A stretch of 64,000 bases of DNA, from assembly GCF_000420945.1 (NCBI RefSeq), contig NZ_ATVX01000002.1, positions 62,001 through 126,000 on the forward strand, given 5' to 3'. Positions 29,340-40,024 of the stretch are shown here, in pieces (the first letter of the stretch is position 1; every line of letters begins with the position of its first letter). A model generated the notes under the pieces. The model saw only the letters and a program-made list of their open reading frames with translations, did not search any database and was not told the origin of the DNA. Made by a program: the position numbers and the translations under genes. This DNA comes from Butyrivibrio sp. VCB2006 (lineage in GTDB: Bacteria > Bacillota > Clostridia > Lachnospirales > Lachnospiraceae).

Positions 29340-30833
29340 TTATTTAGCCTCTTTAAGGCGCCTTACAACAGAGGCCACATCCGAATCCTTTTCGCTGTAT
29401 GTTTCTACCAAACAGTCGGCGTGATATCTTTCCCAAGGCTCATTCATACTGTTATTTATAGTCTCGGTATATTTATCTTTTAATTTCAAGAGAAGATCAT
29501 CCCTGTCATAGTAATCACGGTTTGTAAGTACAACAAGGAATTCATCCTGATCCACTCTGAACACCTGAGAATTCATAAATACGCTACAAATAATCCTGCA
29601 GGCCCCGATAATGTACTTATTTTTCTTATCAATTCCAAACCTGTCATTTATTTCATTGGAATTATGCAAAAGAACTCTCACAATAGCAAACTGCGCCGTA
29701 TGCTTCTGAATATCCCAGCCAAGGGACTCTTCCATCTTTTCGTAGGCAAGCTTGTTCTTAACGTGAGTAAGCGGATCCTGCAAATCAGTCATTTTGCGTT
29801 TTTCAAAGTGTTTATCATCCACAACTACATTTTTACCACTGTGCTTACCGGCATAAAGCTTTTCGTCAGCATCGCGGATAATATCGTCTATCTCTTTTCC
29901 TTCTGATGAACAGGCAAGACCAAAGGTCATGGTTACTTTCACTCTCTGTCCGTCATATTCAAAAGGATAATCCTTTATAGCCTTTCTAAGATCATTTAAA
30001 AAGTCATAGGGATCAGATAATTTCTCAGAGCCAGCCTGGGCAAAAATAAATTCCTCACCACCCCAGCGTCCGCACATAGCGCCCTTGCCGGACAAAATCT
30101 CTCCGACCTTCTTAAGAACATAGTCTCCGCAATTGTGTCCGTAAACATCATTTACCTTCTTAAAGTCATCTATATCGGAGATAGCAATCCAATAAGGCTT
30201 ATTGTCACTGTGGAGTTTTTCAAAATGCTTGGATAAAAAATACCTGTTGGGCAAACCTGTAAGTTTGTCATGAGAAAGCTGATATTCAAGCTGCTTTTCA
30301 GAAGAATCCACAATCAAAACCAGGAGCTGTAAAACAAAGAGATTGATTACAAAAACAATTACTCCCCAGAGTATTGAAAGCCAGAATTCAGCAATTTGGG
30401 GAAGAGAATATGGGGCCGGATAAAATTGCAGATAAACGCAAGTCCCCAGATAAAGGATCATACCAAGAATTCCCATGGGAAGGACGGGAACAAACTTAAG
30501 CTTGAGCGAACGCCCGGTATATTCGGCATAAAACGCCAAAACATTCATTCCGATAAGTGTAACCTGGAAGCCACTGCCCCAGCCGGTGAGAATAACAGCC
30601 AAAGTCATGTGAAGCGCCACTTCCAAATAAACAGTCACTGCATAAAAAGGAAGCAACTCCTTATGCACCACATAAAGCATAAATAAGTAGAATACTATGC
30701 TGAAAATGTTGAAATACGCCATTGGCTTGACGCCGCACTGCCAAAAGACTGTGAGCATCAACACGTGGATAAACAAAAAACAAATTGCCATGCCCCAGGC
30801 TATGAGCTTGGCTCTTTTCATATTCATGAACAT
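29340..30833 (-). CDS. Membrane protein with two GGDEF domains, the second degenerate
   Basis: The 497-residue protein has six N-terminal membrane helices (about 10-175) and then two GGDEF-like domains. The first (185-340) has an active-site GGEEF at 258-262 and ISDIDDFKKVNDVYGHNCGD, so it should make cyclic di-GMP. The second (about 352-497) has VDQDEF at 427-432 and no metal Asp, so it is probably inactive and may bind a ligand. The start at 30833 has GAGGGGG 8 nt upstream. It lies 26 bp after ilvH with no terminator between. Confidence 0.88.
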   Translation of the reverse strand: MFMNMKRAKLIAWGMAICFLFIHVLMLTVFWQCGVKPMAYFNIFSIVFYLFMLYVVHKELLPFYAVTVYLEVALHMTLAVILTGWGSGFQVTLIGMNVLAFYAEYTGRSLKLKFVPVLPMGILGMILYLGTCVYLQFYPAPYSLPQIAEFWLSILWGVIVFVINLFVLQLLVLIVDSSEKQLEYQLSHDKLTGLPNRYFLSKHFEKLHSDNKPYWIAISDIDDFKKVNDVYGHNCGDYVLKKVGEILSGKGAMCGRWGGEEFIFAQAGSEKLSDPYDFLNDLRKAIKDYPFEYDGQRVKVTMTFGLACSSEGKEIDDIIRDADEKLYAGKHSGKNVVVDDKHFEKRKMTDLQDPLTHVKNKLAYEKMEESLGWDIQKHTAQFAIVRVLLHNSNEINDRFGIDKKNKYIIGACRIICSVFMNSQVFRVDQDEFLVVLTNRDYYDRDDLLLKLKDKYTETINNSMNEPWERYHADCLVETYSEKDSDVASVVRRLKEAK

Positions 30834-30859
30834 ATCTTAATCCCCCTCAAAGATAAAGA

Positions 30860-31342
30860 TTACTGTTCCTTACATTTTGTAAGAGCTACGGTACCTGTTC
30901 GAGCAATTTCTACAATGGATACACTCCTCATCATTTCAATAAAGAGTTCGATTCGCTCAGAGGTATCGCAGAGCTGTATCATCATCATATTCTTGGACAT
31001 ATCTACTATCTGGGCATGCATAATCTCGCAGTTTTCCATGATGTCCCTTCGGTTTTCCTTATTGTATTTGACCTTGATAAGCATTAGCTCCCTATTAATG
31101 GACATGCTCTCTTTAAAGGTCTTAACTTTAATTACATCAATCTTTTTGTTGAGCTGTTTCTCAATCTGCTCAATTGTACGCTCGTCTCCCGATGAAACAA
31201 TGGTCATGGCTGAAATGGCTTTATCCGCGGTTTCACCTACAACAAGAGAGTCAATATTAAAATTTCTCCTGGAAAAGAGCCCCGCCACTTTAGAAAGTAC
31301 ACCGGCTCTGTTCTCAACCAGTATTGAATATATTCTACGCAT
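30860..31342 (-). CDS. ilvH: Acetolactate synthase small (regulatory) subunit
   Basis: The 160-residue protein has an N-terminal ACT domain (RIYSILVENRAGVLSKVAGL) with FNIDSLVVGET, and a C-terminal second ACT-like part. This is the size and content of IlvH, which gives valine feedback inhibition to the catalytic subunit encoded 11 bp upstream. Confidence 0.96.
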   Translation of the reverse strand: MRRIYSILVENRAGVLSKVAGLFSRRNFNIDSLVVGETADKAISAMTIVSSGDERTIEQIEKQLNKKIDVIKVKTFKESMSINRELMLIKVKYNKENRRDIMENCEIMHAQIVDMSKNMMMIQLCDTSERIELFIEMMRSVSIVEIARTGTVALTKCKEQ

Positions 31343-31353
31343 TTGGTGCCCCC

Positions 31354-32982
31354 TTAATACTTAACAAGTTCCATGGGGTTAACACGAACCTCCATGATTC
31401 CTGCCTGGTCATCACTAAAGAACTGTTTAAGTTTAGCTGTGATGTCGTCCTCTCCTGTTACCTTCATATATTCCATGCCATAGGCTGCAGCAATCAAAGA
31501 AAGATCAGGATCACCTTTCAGTTCTACCATGGAATAATTGTCATCGTAGGCGTAGTGCTGATGTTCACGTACCATTCCAAGGAAGCCGTTCTTCATAACA
31601 ATGATCTTGATATTTACGCCATACTGGCGCATTGTAGCCAGCTCCATCATAGACATCTGGAAGGCTCCATCTCCTGTAACGGCAAGAACCTGTTTGCCGG
31701 AATCAGCCAACTTGGCTCCCATAGCAGCAGGAATTGAATAACCCATGGTTCCCATTCCGCCGGAAGTAAGGAATCTTCCATCCTTAACCTTGTAGTAAGC
31801 ACAGGACCACATCTGGTTCTGTCCTACGTCCGCAACATAGATGGCATCATCCTTGACCACTGCTGACAGTTTTTCCATAAAGTCCTTGGGTTCAACCCAG
31901 TCACCATCATAGGGTGTTCTTCCAGAAGCCATTTCTTTTTTGTAGGAATTAAGAGTTTCAAGCCAGTCCGAATGATCATCCGCATGGTCATCCTGTTCAA
32001 GAAAATCCTGGAAAATATGCTTGATATCACCAACAAGTGGAATTGTGGGGCCAACATTTTTGCCAATTTCTGCAGGATCCACATCTATATGTACCATAAC
32101 TTTATTCTCGGTAATAAGGTCCGGTCTGTTAACTGCTCTGTCCGCAACCCTTGCACCTACCATGAGAAGAAGGTCTGATTCGTTCATGGCTCTGTTAGCA
32201 AAAGGCTGTCCGTTATTTCCCACCATGCCAAAATACAGCGGATGGTCTGAAGGCATAACACCGATGCCCATCATAGTAGAGACAACGGGAACGCTGTTAA
32301 GTTCAGCAAACTTTCTGATTTCAGCTACTGCCTGACTAAGATGAACGCCGCCTCCAGCACAGATTATAGGCCTCTTGGCATTCTCAACTTCTTTTATGAC
32401 CTTTTTGATCTGGGCTACATTTCCCTTAACTGTGGGCTTGTAGCTTCTCATAGATATAGATTCCGGATATGAAAATTTGCCCGGAAATTCCGCATTCTGC
32501 ACATCAAAAGGAATATCAATAAGAACAGGCCCGCGTCTTCCCGTACCTGCAATGTAGAATGCTTCTTTTATAATTCTTGGAAGATCTTCTACATCTCTTA
32601 CCAGATAACTATACTTAACAAAAGATTCAACAGCACCGGTTATATCAGCTTCCTGGAAAACATCGCTTCCGATCATGTCGCTGTTAACCTGGCCTGTGAT
32701 TGCTACCATAGGAATACTGTCTGCATAAGCTGTAGCAATTCCTGTTATAAGATTTGTTGCCCCGGGGCCTGAAGTCACAGCACATACACCAACTCCGCCA
32801 CTTATTCTTGCGTAGCCGCTGGCAAGGTGTGCAGCATTTTGCTCAGTACGCACTAAAACTCTCTTAATGCGGGACTCCGTCATCTTATTCCAAAAAGGAT
32901 CTATTGCTACGCCTGAGTAGCCAAAAATAACTTTAGTATTTTCTTTTTCAAGACACTTTACAATTACTTCAGCACCATTCAT
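31354..32982 (-). CDS. ilvB: Acetolactate synthase large (catalytic) subunit
   Basis: The 542-residue protein catalyses the first common step of valine, leucine and isoleucine synthesis. It has the catalytic Glu47 (RTEQNAAH) and the thiamine diphosphate motif beginning GDGAFQMSM near 430 and ending in KNG. Paired with ilvH directly downstream, it is the anabolic enzyme rather than a catabolic AlsS. It lies 31 bp after metH. No T-box leader is visible before it. Confidence 0.96.
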   Translation of the reverse strand: MNGAEVIVKCLEKENTKVIFGYSGVAIDPFWNKMTESRIKRVLVRTEQNAAHLASGYARISGGVGVCAVTSGPGATNLITGIATAYADSIPMVAITGQVNSDMIGSDVFQEADITGAVESFVKYSYLVRDVEDLPRIIKEAFYIAGTGRRGPVLIDIPFDVQNAEFPGKFSYPESISMRSYKPTVKGNVAQIKKVIKEVENAKRPIICAGGGVHLSQAVAEIRKFAELNSVPVVSTMMGIGVMPSDHPLYFGMVGNNGQPFANRAMNESDLLLMVGARVADRAVNRPDLITENKVMVHIDVDPAEIGKNVGPTIPLVGDIKHIFQDFLEQDDHADDHSDWLETLNSYKKEMASGRTPYDGDWVEPKDFMEKLSAVVKDDAIYVADVGQNQMWSCAYYKVKDGRFLTSGGMGTMGYSIPAAMGAKLADSGKQVLAVTGDGAFQMSMMELATMRQYGVNIKIIVMKNGFLGMVREHQHYAYDDNYSMVELKGDPDLSLIAAAYGMEYMKVTGEDDITAKLKQFFSDDQAGIMEVRVNPMELVKY

Positions 32983-33013
32983 GTGGTAGCCTCCAACATT
33001 ACGATTTTTCTTT

Positions 33014-35470
33014 TTACTCTATTCCAAGGATGTTTTTAACAACTCTGACAGCATCGGCCGCATCTGAGGAATATCCGTCAGCACCGATTTCATCTGCGTA
33101 GTCCTGGGTTACAACTGCGCCTCCTATGATTATCTTGGCATCAAGACCTTCAGCATGAGCAAGTTCCACTACATTTTTCATCTCTTTCATGGTAGTTGTC
33201 ATAAGCGCTGAAAGAGCTATGATCTTGGCATCATGCTCCTTGGCAGCCTTTATGATTTCTTCCCTTGGTACATCTTTTCCAAGGTCAATCACATCAAAGC
33301 CATAGTTTTTGAGCATAAGAGCCACAAGATTCTTGCCAATATCATGTATATCACCATGAACTGTAGCAATAACTATTGAAGGAAGCTTTTTATCAGAATC
33401 ATTTCCCTCCTTAAGAAGCGGCTCCAGAAAGCCAATAGAGAGCTTCATAGCCTCTGCTCCTGCTATAAGCTGTGGAAGGAAATATTTGCCCTTATCAAAA
33501 AGATCTCCAACTTCGTTAATTGCCGGCATAAGGATATCATCAAGAATCTGTCTGGGAGCAAATCCCTCCTTAACTGCCTTTTCCGTATCCTTTACAATGG
33601 ATCTTTTATTTCCGGTAAGTACATCCTTCTTAATTATATCAAGAATATTATCGTTTTCCAAAACAGGTTTTGTCGGATTGGCGACCGGTACATTTTGAGC
33701 TGCATCAGCATATCTTTCCATTCTGGTAATGTATCTGACGTCAGCTCCCTCCTTCTTACGGAGAAGATCTGATGCAAATGACGCATTTACAAGCATTTCC
33801 TGAGAAGGATTTGCTATGGCCATGGTAAGGCCCCTTGCAATTGCCATGGTAAGAAAGGCTGTATTTACGTTACTTCTCTGAGGAAGTCCAAAAGAAATAT
33901 TGGATAATCCGCAAATCGTAGCATAGCCGTTTTCATGACAATACCCTATGGTATCAAGAGTATTAAGCGCCGCATTTGGATCAGCACCTACTGTAGCCAC
34001 AAGGCCATCAACAACAATATCCTCTTTGGTCATATCCAGGTCAGCTGCCATGGCTGACAGCTTGGTAATATTATCAATCTTTTCCTGACTATCCTTAGGA
34101 AGTGCCTCCGCCAGTGGAAGCAGAATAAACATAGCACCGTATTTTTTGGCAAGAGGAAGGAATTTCTCAGCCTTACCCTTTTCAAGAGAGATCGAATTCA
34201 TTAGAGCTCTTCCAGGGTAAATTCGAAGAGCTGCCTCCATTACTTCAGCACTACTTGTATCAATGCAAAGAGGAAGGTCTGTAATGGACATGACTTCTTC
34301 CATGACCTTGAGCATCATTTCCTTTTCGTCAATTCCGCTCATTCCCACGTTAATATCAAGGATTGAAGCACCTTCTTTTTCCTGATTAGCAGCAAAATCA
34401 GCCACCATATCAAGACATCCTTCCCTTAGCTCTGCCTGAAGTTTCTTTTTACCGGTTGGATTGATTCTCTCACCTACGATCATGAAATTATCATCCATGT
34501 CAAAAGAAAAGCTCATTCGCTCTGAAGCAAGATAACGTCTTCCGCAAATTTTTCTTGGGATAGGATTTCCTTCCGTATCTCTAATTTCAGAAGGCTTAAC
34601 GCAGCCATATTTATCTTTGATGCCCTTAATATAATCAGGTGTAGTTCCGCAGCAGCCACCGATAATTGAAGCCCCGGCCTTTACAAGCTGCTCCATTTCA
34701 GCCACAAAAGTATCAGCATCCATGTCGTACTCAGTATTGCCGTTTTCATCCACAGAGGGAAGTCCTGCATTTGGCTTGGCTATAATTGGAATACTTGTTA
34801 CAGCCGCCATACTGCTGATAATCTCCACCATCTTATCTGGGCCTGTTGAACAGTTGGCTCCAATAGCACATGCTCCAAGAGCTTCTAAAGTAATAGCACT
34901 TGATGCTGCATCAGAGCCGTAAAGTGTTCTTCCGTCTGCTTCAAAGGTAAGAGTTACCATAACAGCAAGGTCACTAACTTCCTTTGCAGCTATGAGTGCT
35001 GCTCGACACTCCTGAAGACTCATCATAGTCTCAATAACCAGAAGGTCACAGCCTGCAGCCTCCAAAATCTTTATCTGCTGCTTGTAAACTTCTATTAGTT
35101 CTTCAAAATCAAGATCACCAATGGGCTTTAGCTGTCTGCCGGTCATGGTAATATCACCGGCAACAAGTGCGTTAGGTGCAGCCTCTTTGGTAAGCTTAAC
35201 AAGCTCTGTGTTAATTTCCTCAATTCTGTCGCCAAGTCCGTAATCTGCAAGCTTTATTCTGTTACCTGTAAAGGTCGGCGCATAAATAATGTCGGACCCT
35301 GCTTCGCCATAGCGTCTCTGAAGATCCAGCATGACATCCTTATGTTCAAGGATCCAGTTCTCAGGGCACACTCCTGCAGGCATTCCTGCCTTCATTAGGT
35401 TAGTTCCGGTAGCACCATCAAGGAACAATAATCTATCATTACTTAATTCTAAAAATTCTTTTTTGTTCAT
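33014..35470 (-). CDS. metH: Cobalamin-dependent methionine synthase without the reactivation domain
   Basis: The 818-residue protein has a homocysteine-binding domain (1-290) with zinc ligands in GANCS and GGCCGTTP, a pterin-binding domain (about 320-580; IVGERINPTGKKKL) and a B12 cap plus B12-binding domain (about 600-818) with the cofactor His in DIHDIGKN. E. coli MetH is about 1,227 residues; the missing part is the C-terminal S-adenosylmethionine reactivation domain, which in Clostridia is supplied by a separate protein not seen here. It transfers a methyl group from methyl-tetrahydrofolate to homocysteine. No S-adenosylmethionine, T-box or B12 riboswitch is seen in the 57 bp before it. 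Confidence 0.95.
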   Translation of the reverse strand: MNKKEFLELSNDRLLFLDGATGTNLMKAGMPAGVCPENWILEHKDVMLDLQRRYGEAGSDIIYAPTFTGNRIKLADYGLGDRIEEINTELVKLTKEAAPNALVAGDITMTGRQLKPIGDLDFEELIEVYKQQIKILEAAGCDLLVIETMMSLQECRAALIAAKEVSDLAVMVTLTFEADGRTLYGSDAASSAITLEALGACAIGANCSTGPDKMVEIISSMAAVTSIPIIAKPNAGLPSVDENGNTEYDMDADTFVAEMEQLVKAGASIIGGCCGTTPDYIKGIKDKYGCVKPSEIRDTEGNPIPRKICGRRYLASERMSFSFDMDDNFMIVGERINPTGKKKLQAELREGCLDMVADFAANQEKEGASILDINVGMSGIDEKEMMLKVMEEVMSITDLPLCIDTSSAEVMEAALRIYPGRALMNSISLEKGKAEKFLPLAKKYGAMFILLPLAEALPKDSQEKIDNITKLSAMAADLDMTKEDIVVDGLVATVGADPNAALNTLDTIGYCHENGYATICGLSNISFGLPQRSNVNTAFLTMAIARGLTMAIANPSQEMLVNASFASDLLRKKEGADVRYITRMERYADAAQNVPVANPTKPVLENDNILDIIKKDVLTGNKRSIVKDTEKAVKEGFAPRQILDDILMPAINEVGDLFDKGKYFLPQLIAGAEAMKLSIGFLEPLLKEGNDSDKKLPSIVIATVHGDIHDIGKNLVALMLKNYGFDVIDLGKDVPREEIIKAAKEHDAKIIALSALMTTTMKEMKNVVELAHAEGLDAKIIIGGAVVTQDYADEIGADGYSSDAADAVRVVKNILGIE

Positions 35471-35527
35471 ACTTTACAACCTGTCTGTATTGTGAAATAT
35501 TACTCCCCACTATAAACTTAAATATCA

Positions 35528-36640
35528 TCATGTACTAGAGTGCGATTTTAACCTCTTTTCCCAAAGCAGCGGTAAAAAATAGAATAAAATCACACAGATT
35601 GCCATGATAAGCAAAGGCTTAAACCACATGGGCGGTGTGGGAACCACACCTCTTTGCGACAAAATGTCAATTATCGCAATTATCAGAACATGGTAGAAAT
35701 AAATGTTGGAAGAGGATTTTTTTCCAATTTTCCATATTATTCCATTGCCCTGCCTGGTACCTTTATTCCATGATGATTTACATTCAGCTAAAAACAAAAT
35801 GCCCACCACAATAAAAAATGATCCGAAATGCACCTCTTTATTACCATAAATAAAGGTCTCAATAATAGTCAGGATTATTCCTGATAAAATACCTATTATT
35901 GCCTTTGGTCCAACACTCTTTTCCCAGGCAAGTCTATTGCCTTCACTTAATGTATCTACTTTATCCCTGATATAGTCTGCAAAAAGAACTCCGATAAGAA
36001 CAAATGGCATTCCTACAAAGAGCCAGTTTCTCATTACATACCAGGTACAGATATTGATTCCAAAAGGCCTGATTGGATAGTAAGTCTGAAGAAGCATGCC
36101 CAGGTACAAAAAGAAAAGTAAAATCACTATGAGACCCTTGTACCACTTTCTAAGGACCGGCGCAAAAATATAAATTAGCACATACACATAAACAAGAGCG
36201 AAAAGATACCACAAATGGTCAAAAGTATATGAGCCGTCATATATCACTTTTCCGGAGTTATACATCAGGAAATTTAACAGTTCACCTGGATTATATTTGG
36301 ATGAGAACCATTCTGAAACAGATACTCCGCTACTTATGTGGTAGACAAAAGAAAAAAGCAGATGAATCAGATATACAATTCCTGTAATCTTTAATAGCTT
36401 AAGTAAAGCTTTGGATGTTTTGGCACGTACAAAAACAATATCAGAAACATCCGTCTGCTTAGTCTTATCACTATCTGACATGAGCAGGAATCTTCCGGAT
36501 ACTGCAAAAAAATAAGGTACCGCAAATCTGGCCAGAGCATCCATAATCTGGCCGAACTTTCCCGGAAACCTTGTATGAATTGTAATTACGGCCAGACATG
36601 CAATGAATCTGGCCGCATATAAAAACTTATTATCTTTCAC
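35528..36640 (-). CDS. Acyltransferase family 3 membrane protein
   Basis: The 370-residue protein has about ten membrane helices and the family's opening pattern FLYAARFIACLAVITIHTRF, with an active-site-like His near residue 22. Members O-acetylate or O-succinylate surface polysaccharides, peptidoglycan or lipids. The start is a GTG overlapping the stop of the lipoprotein gene (GTGA). The acceptor molecule is unknown. It sits between the ATP synthase genes and metH with no terminator on either side. Confidence 0.85.
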   Translation of the reverse strand: MKDNKFLYAARFIACLAVITIHTRFPGKFGQIMDALARFAVPYFFAVSGRFLLMSDSDKTKQTDVSDIVFVRAKTSKALLKLLKITGIVYLIHLLFSFVYHISSGVSVSEWFSSKYNPGELLNFLMYNSGKVIYDGSYTFDHLWYLFALVYVYVLIYIFAPVLRKWYKGLIVILLFFLYLGMLLQTYYPIRPFGINICTWYVMRNWLFVGMPFVLIGVLFADYIRDKVDTLSEGNRLAWEKSVGPKAIIGILSGIILTIIETFIYGNKEVHFGSFFIVVGILFLAECKSSWNKGTRQGNGIIWKIGKKSSSNIYFYHVLIIAIIDILSQRGVVPTPPMWFKPLLIMAICVILFYFLPLLWEKRLKSHSST

Positions 36641-37161
36641 TCTGAGGTTGCTCCTATTGTTGAGAACTGGCCTGCCTCCTGAGTAGTTACAATAACTCCG
36701 TCTCCCTCAGGAATCTCTCCGTGAAGAACCTGCAACATAACATTAACTCTGCTGTTGGCTCTCTCATAATATTGAGAAGCAAGCATTTCGCTCTCTTCGT
36801 TAAATTCGCCGTCATAGGCTTCATGATAGCTTTCGTTGGCCATCTGCATATAGTCAGCAGCCTCTGCAGCTATGTCAGCAATTCCAGAAAACTCCTCCGG
36901 AATAGCTGTTGCAGCCATAACCTTATAGGCCTCATTCATCTCATCAAGATAGCCAAGAAGTTCTAGCTTGGCTGTATCTGAAGAAGTATCGATATTATTC
37001 ATGGAATCATCAAGCTGTGACAGCTTGTCATAAAACTCAGTCATACCGGTCTTGTAGTCTTCCAGCTCCTGTGAGCCTTTTTGTCCACAGCCTGTAACCA
37101 TAAAGATGAGCATTAACATGGCAAGCATGCTACAAACTGCTCTATTAAGTAACTTATACAA
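36637..37161 (-). CDS. Small helical lipoprotein of unknown function
   Basis: The 174-residue protein is not recognised. It has a lipoprotein signal (hydrophobic about 10-22, lipobox VTGC, Cys25), then a mostly alpha-helical acidic body (30-145), and a short Thr-rich end. The start is a TTG with AGGAG about 8 nt upstream. It lies 15 bp after atpC and is coupled to the acyltransferase. I compared it with the missing ATP synthase delta subunit and found no resemblance; the lipobox also rules out a cytoplasmic stalk role. Confidence 0.75.
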   Translation of the reverse strand: MYKLLNRAVCSMLAMLMLIFMVTGCGQKGSQELEDYKTGMTEFYDKLSQLDDSMNNIDTSSDTAKLELLGYLDEMNEAYKVMAATAIPEEFSGIADIAAEAADYMQMANESYHEAYDGEFNEESEMLASQYYERANSRVNVMLQVLHGEIPEGDGVIVTTQEAGQFSTIGATSE

Positions 37162-37176
37162 AACGAATCTCCTAAA

Positions 37177-37602
37177 TCATTCATTATATTTTGCAGCAGC
37201 CTTAAGTCTTGTAAGCGCTCTTGCAAGACCCGCCTGGGACTTTTTGAATTCCTTGATAGACTGCTTCTGCTGAAGATGCTCCATGGCAAATTCATATGCC
37301 TCCTGAGCTCTTCTCTTATCTATGTCCTCAGGTCTTTCTACGGTGTTAACAATCACTATACACCTGTTATTGGCAACCTGAACAGAGCCAAGACTGATTA
37401 CTCCGTAAATCCATTCTCCGCCTGGTTTCTTGATTTTAATGACACCATCGGAAAGTGCAAGAATCATCTCTTCGTGCTCTGCCAAAATAGCCAGTTCTCC
37501 GTCCTCCAAAGGCAGTATTATTTCTTCTGCTCTGTCATCGTAGAACATACCATTAACAGAAATAACCTGAAGACCAAAGGTTGGTAATTTTTCCTGACTC
37601 AT
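37177..37602 (-). CDS. atpC: ATP synthase epsilon subunit
   Basis: The 141-residue protein has the N-terminal beta-sandwich (about 8-90; VISVNGMFYDDRAEEIILPL in place of the usual V.TP.G.., and GELAILAEHEE) and a C-terminal helical hairpin (about 95-140) with ERPEDIDKRRAQEA. It is the rotor subunit that couples gamma to the c ring and can inhibit hydrolysis. It starts 2 nt after the beta stop. Confidence 0.95.
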   Translation of the reverse strand: MSQEKLPTFGLQVISVNGMFYDDRAEEIILPLEDGELAILAEHEEMILALSDGVIKIKKPGGEWIYGVISLGSVQVANNRCIVIVNTVERPEDIDKRRAQEAYEFAMEHLQQKQSIKEFKKSQAGLARALTRLKAAAKYNE

Positions 37603-37604
37603 AT

Positions 37605-39011
<1,407 letters not shown>

Positions 39012-39986
39012 TTATAGTCTTCTGGTTTCATCAATCAACTTAGCATCCTGACCATGCATTTCAACCTTTTTGGTCTTTTCCATCTTGGCCATTTTAGCTC
39101 TTTTAAGAGCCTTAGCTCCGCTGACTACCTCAGTAATTTCCTGGGTAATCATAGCCTGCCTCGTCCTGTTGTAGGTCTTTTGAAGACCCTCAAGCATCTT
39201 GGAGGCGTTCTTATTGGCAGAGTCCATAGCCATCATTCTAGAGCTCTGTACTGAACAAAATGCCTCTACAAGAGCTCCGTATATATATCCCGTAATATAG
39301 TTAGGCACTATGTTATCCAATACCGCTGATGGGCTTGGTTCCATTAAAAACTCTTCCAGAATTGTTCCGGGAGTCATTCTCTCCCTTTGGATATCAGTAA
39401 TAATGTCCAAAGGAAGCAGCTTTTCAAACCTGGTCTCGCATACATTACTGTGAACAGTAGTATATATGCAGTAAAACTCATCTATCTCTCTGCGATAATA
39501 GTAATCCAGAATCTCCGCTGATATCTTCCTTGCTCTGTGGAGAGTAGGATTCTGAGAAGTAAACATGAAAGACTCCTCAATATCCATATTTCTGGATAAA
39601 AAGTGAAATCTTCCCACTTCTCCGATAACAAACAGCTTCCATTTGTCACCATCATTCTGGATATGTTCCTCGGCAAGCTTTAATACGTTATGATTGTATG
39701 CACCTGCAAGGCCCTTATCATCAGTAAAGATAATGTAACCTTTTCTCCTATCCTGTTCCGGAATATCAAGCCTTGACTCCAGGAAAATATTCTCAACGCC
39801 CTCGGGAAGATGCCTTACAATTCTGGAAATCATAGCCTGGGTGGCAAAGAAAAATGGCTCTGTTTCATCAAGCATTTTCTTGGCTTTTCGAAGCTTGGTG
39901 GAGGAGATCAGGTACATGGCATTTGTAATTTTTCTTGTATCGTTGACGCTGTTTATGCGGTCACGAATTTCCTTGATATTTGCCAA
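39012..39986 (-). CDS. atpG: ATP synthase gamma subunit with a C-terminal extension
   Basis: The 324-residue protein is the F1 central shaft. The N-terminal helix (IKEIRDRINSVNDTRKIT) and the C-terminal signature (ITQEITEVVSGAKAL) are canonical. E. coli and Bacillus gamma stop at that signature (about 287 residues); here about 30 more residues follow, Lys/Met-rich and then acidic (KRAKMAKMEKTKK through DETRRL). There is no frameshift, and the stop is followed by the beta ribosome site. The start is a TTG with GGAAGG 8 nt upstream. Confidence 0.95.
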   Translation of the reverse strand: MANIKEIRDRINSVNDTRKITNAMYLISSTKLRKAKKMLDETEPFFFATQAMISRIVRHLPEGVENIFLESRLDIPEQDRRKGYIIFTDDKGLAGAYNHNVLKLAEEHIQNDGDKWKLFVIGEVGRFHFLSRNMDIEESFMFTSQNPTLHRARKISAEILDYYYRREIDEFYCIYTTVHSNVCETRFEKLLPLDIITDIQRERMTPGTILEEFLMEPSPSAVLDNIVPNYITGYIYGALVEAFCSVQSSRMMAMDSANKNASKMLEGLQKTYNRTRQAMITQEITEVVSGAKALKRAKMAKMEKTKKVEMHGQDAKLIDETRRL

Positions 39987-40024
39987 TTATCAAACCTTCC
40001 ATCTTAATAAAGCCGCGTTTAGAC

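Noticed and set aside
33000..35530. Riboswitch or T-box ahead of metH or ilvB
   Set aside because: The gaps are only 57 and 31 bp and hold no conserved T-box or S-box motif.
36637..37161. Candidate for the missing ATP synthase delta subunit
   Set aside because: It has a lipoprotein signal and lipobox, and no delta-type GG/D.S motifs; it would face outside the cell.
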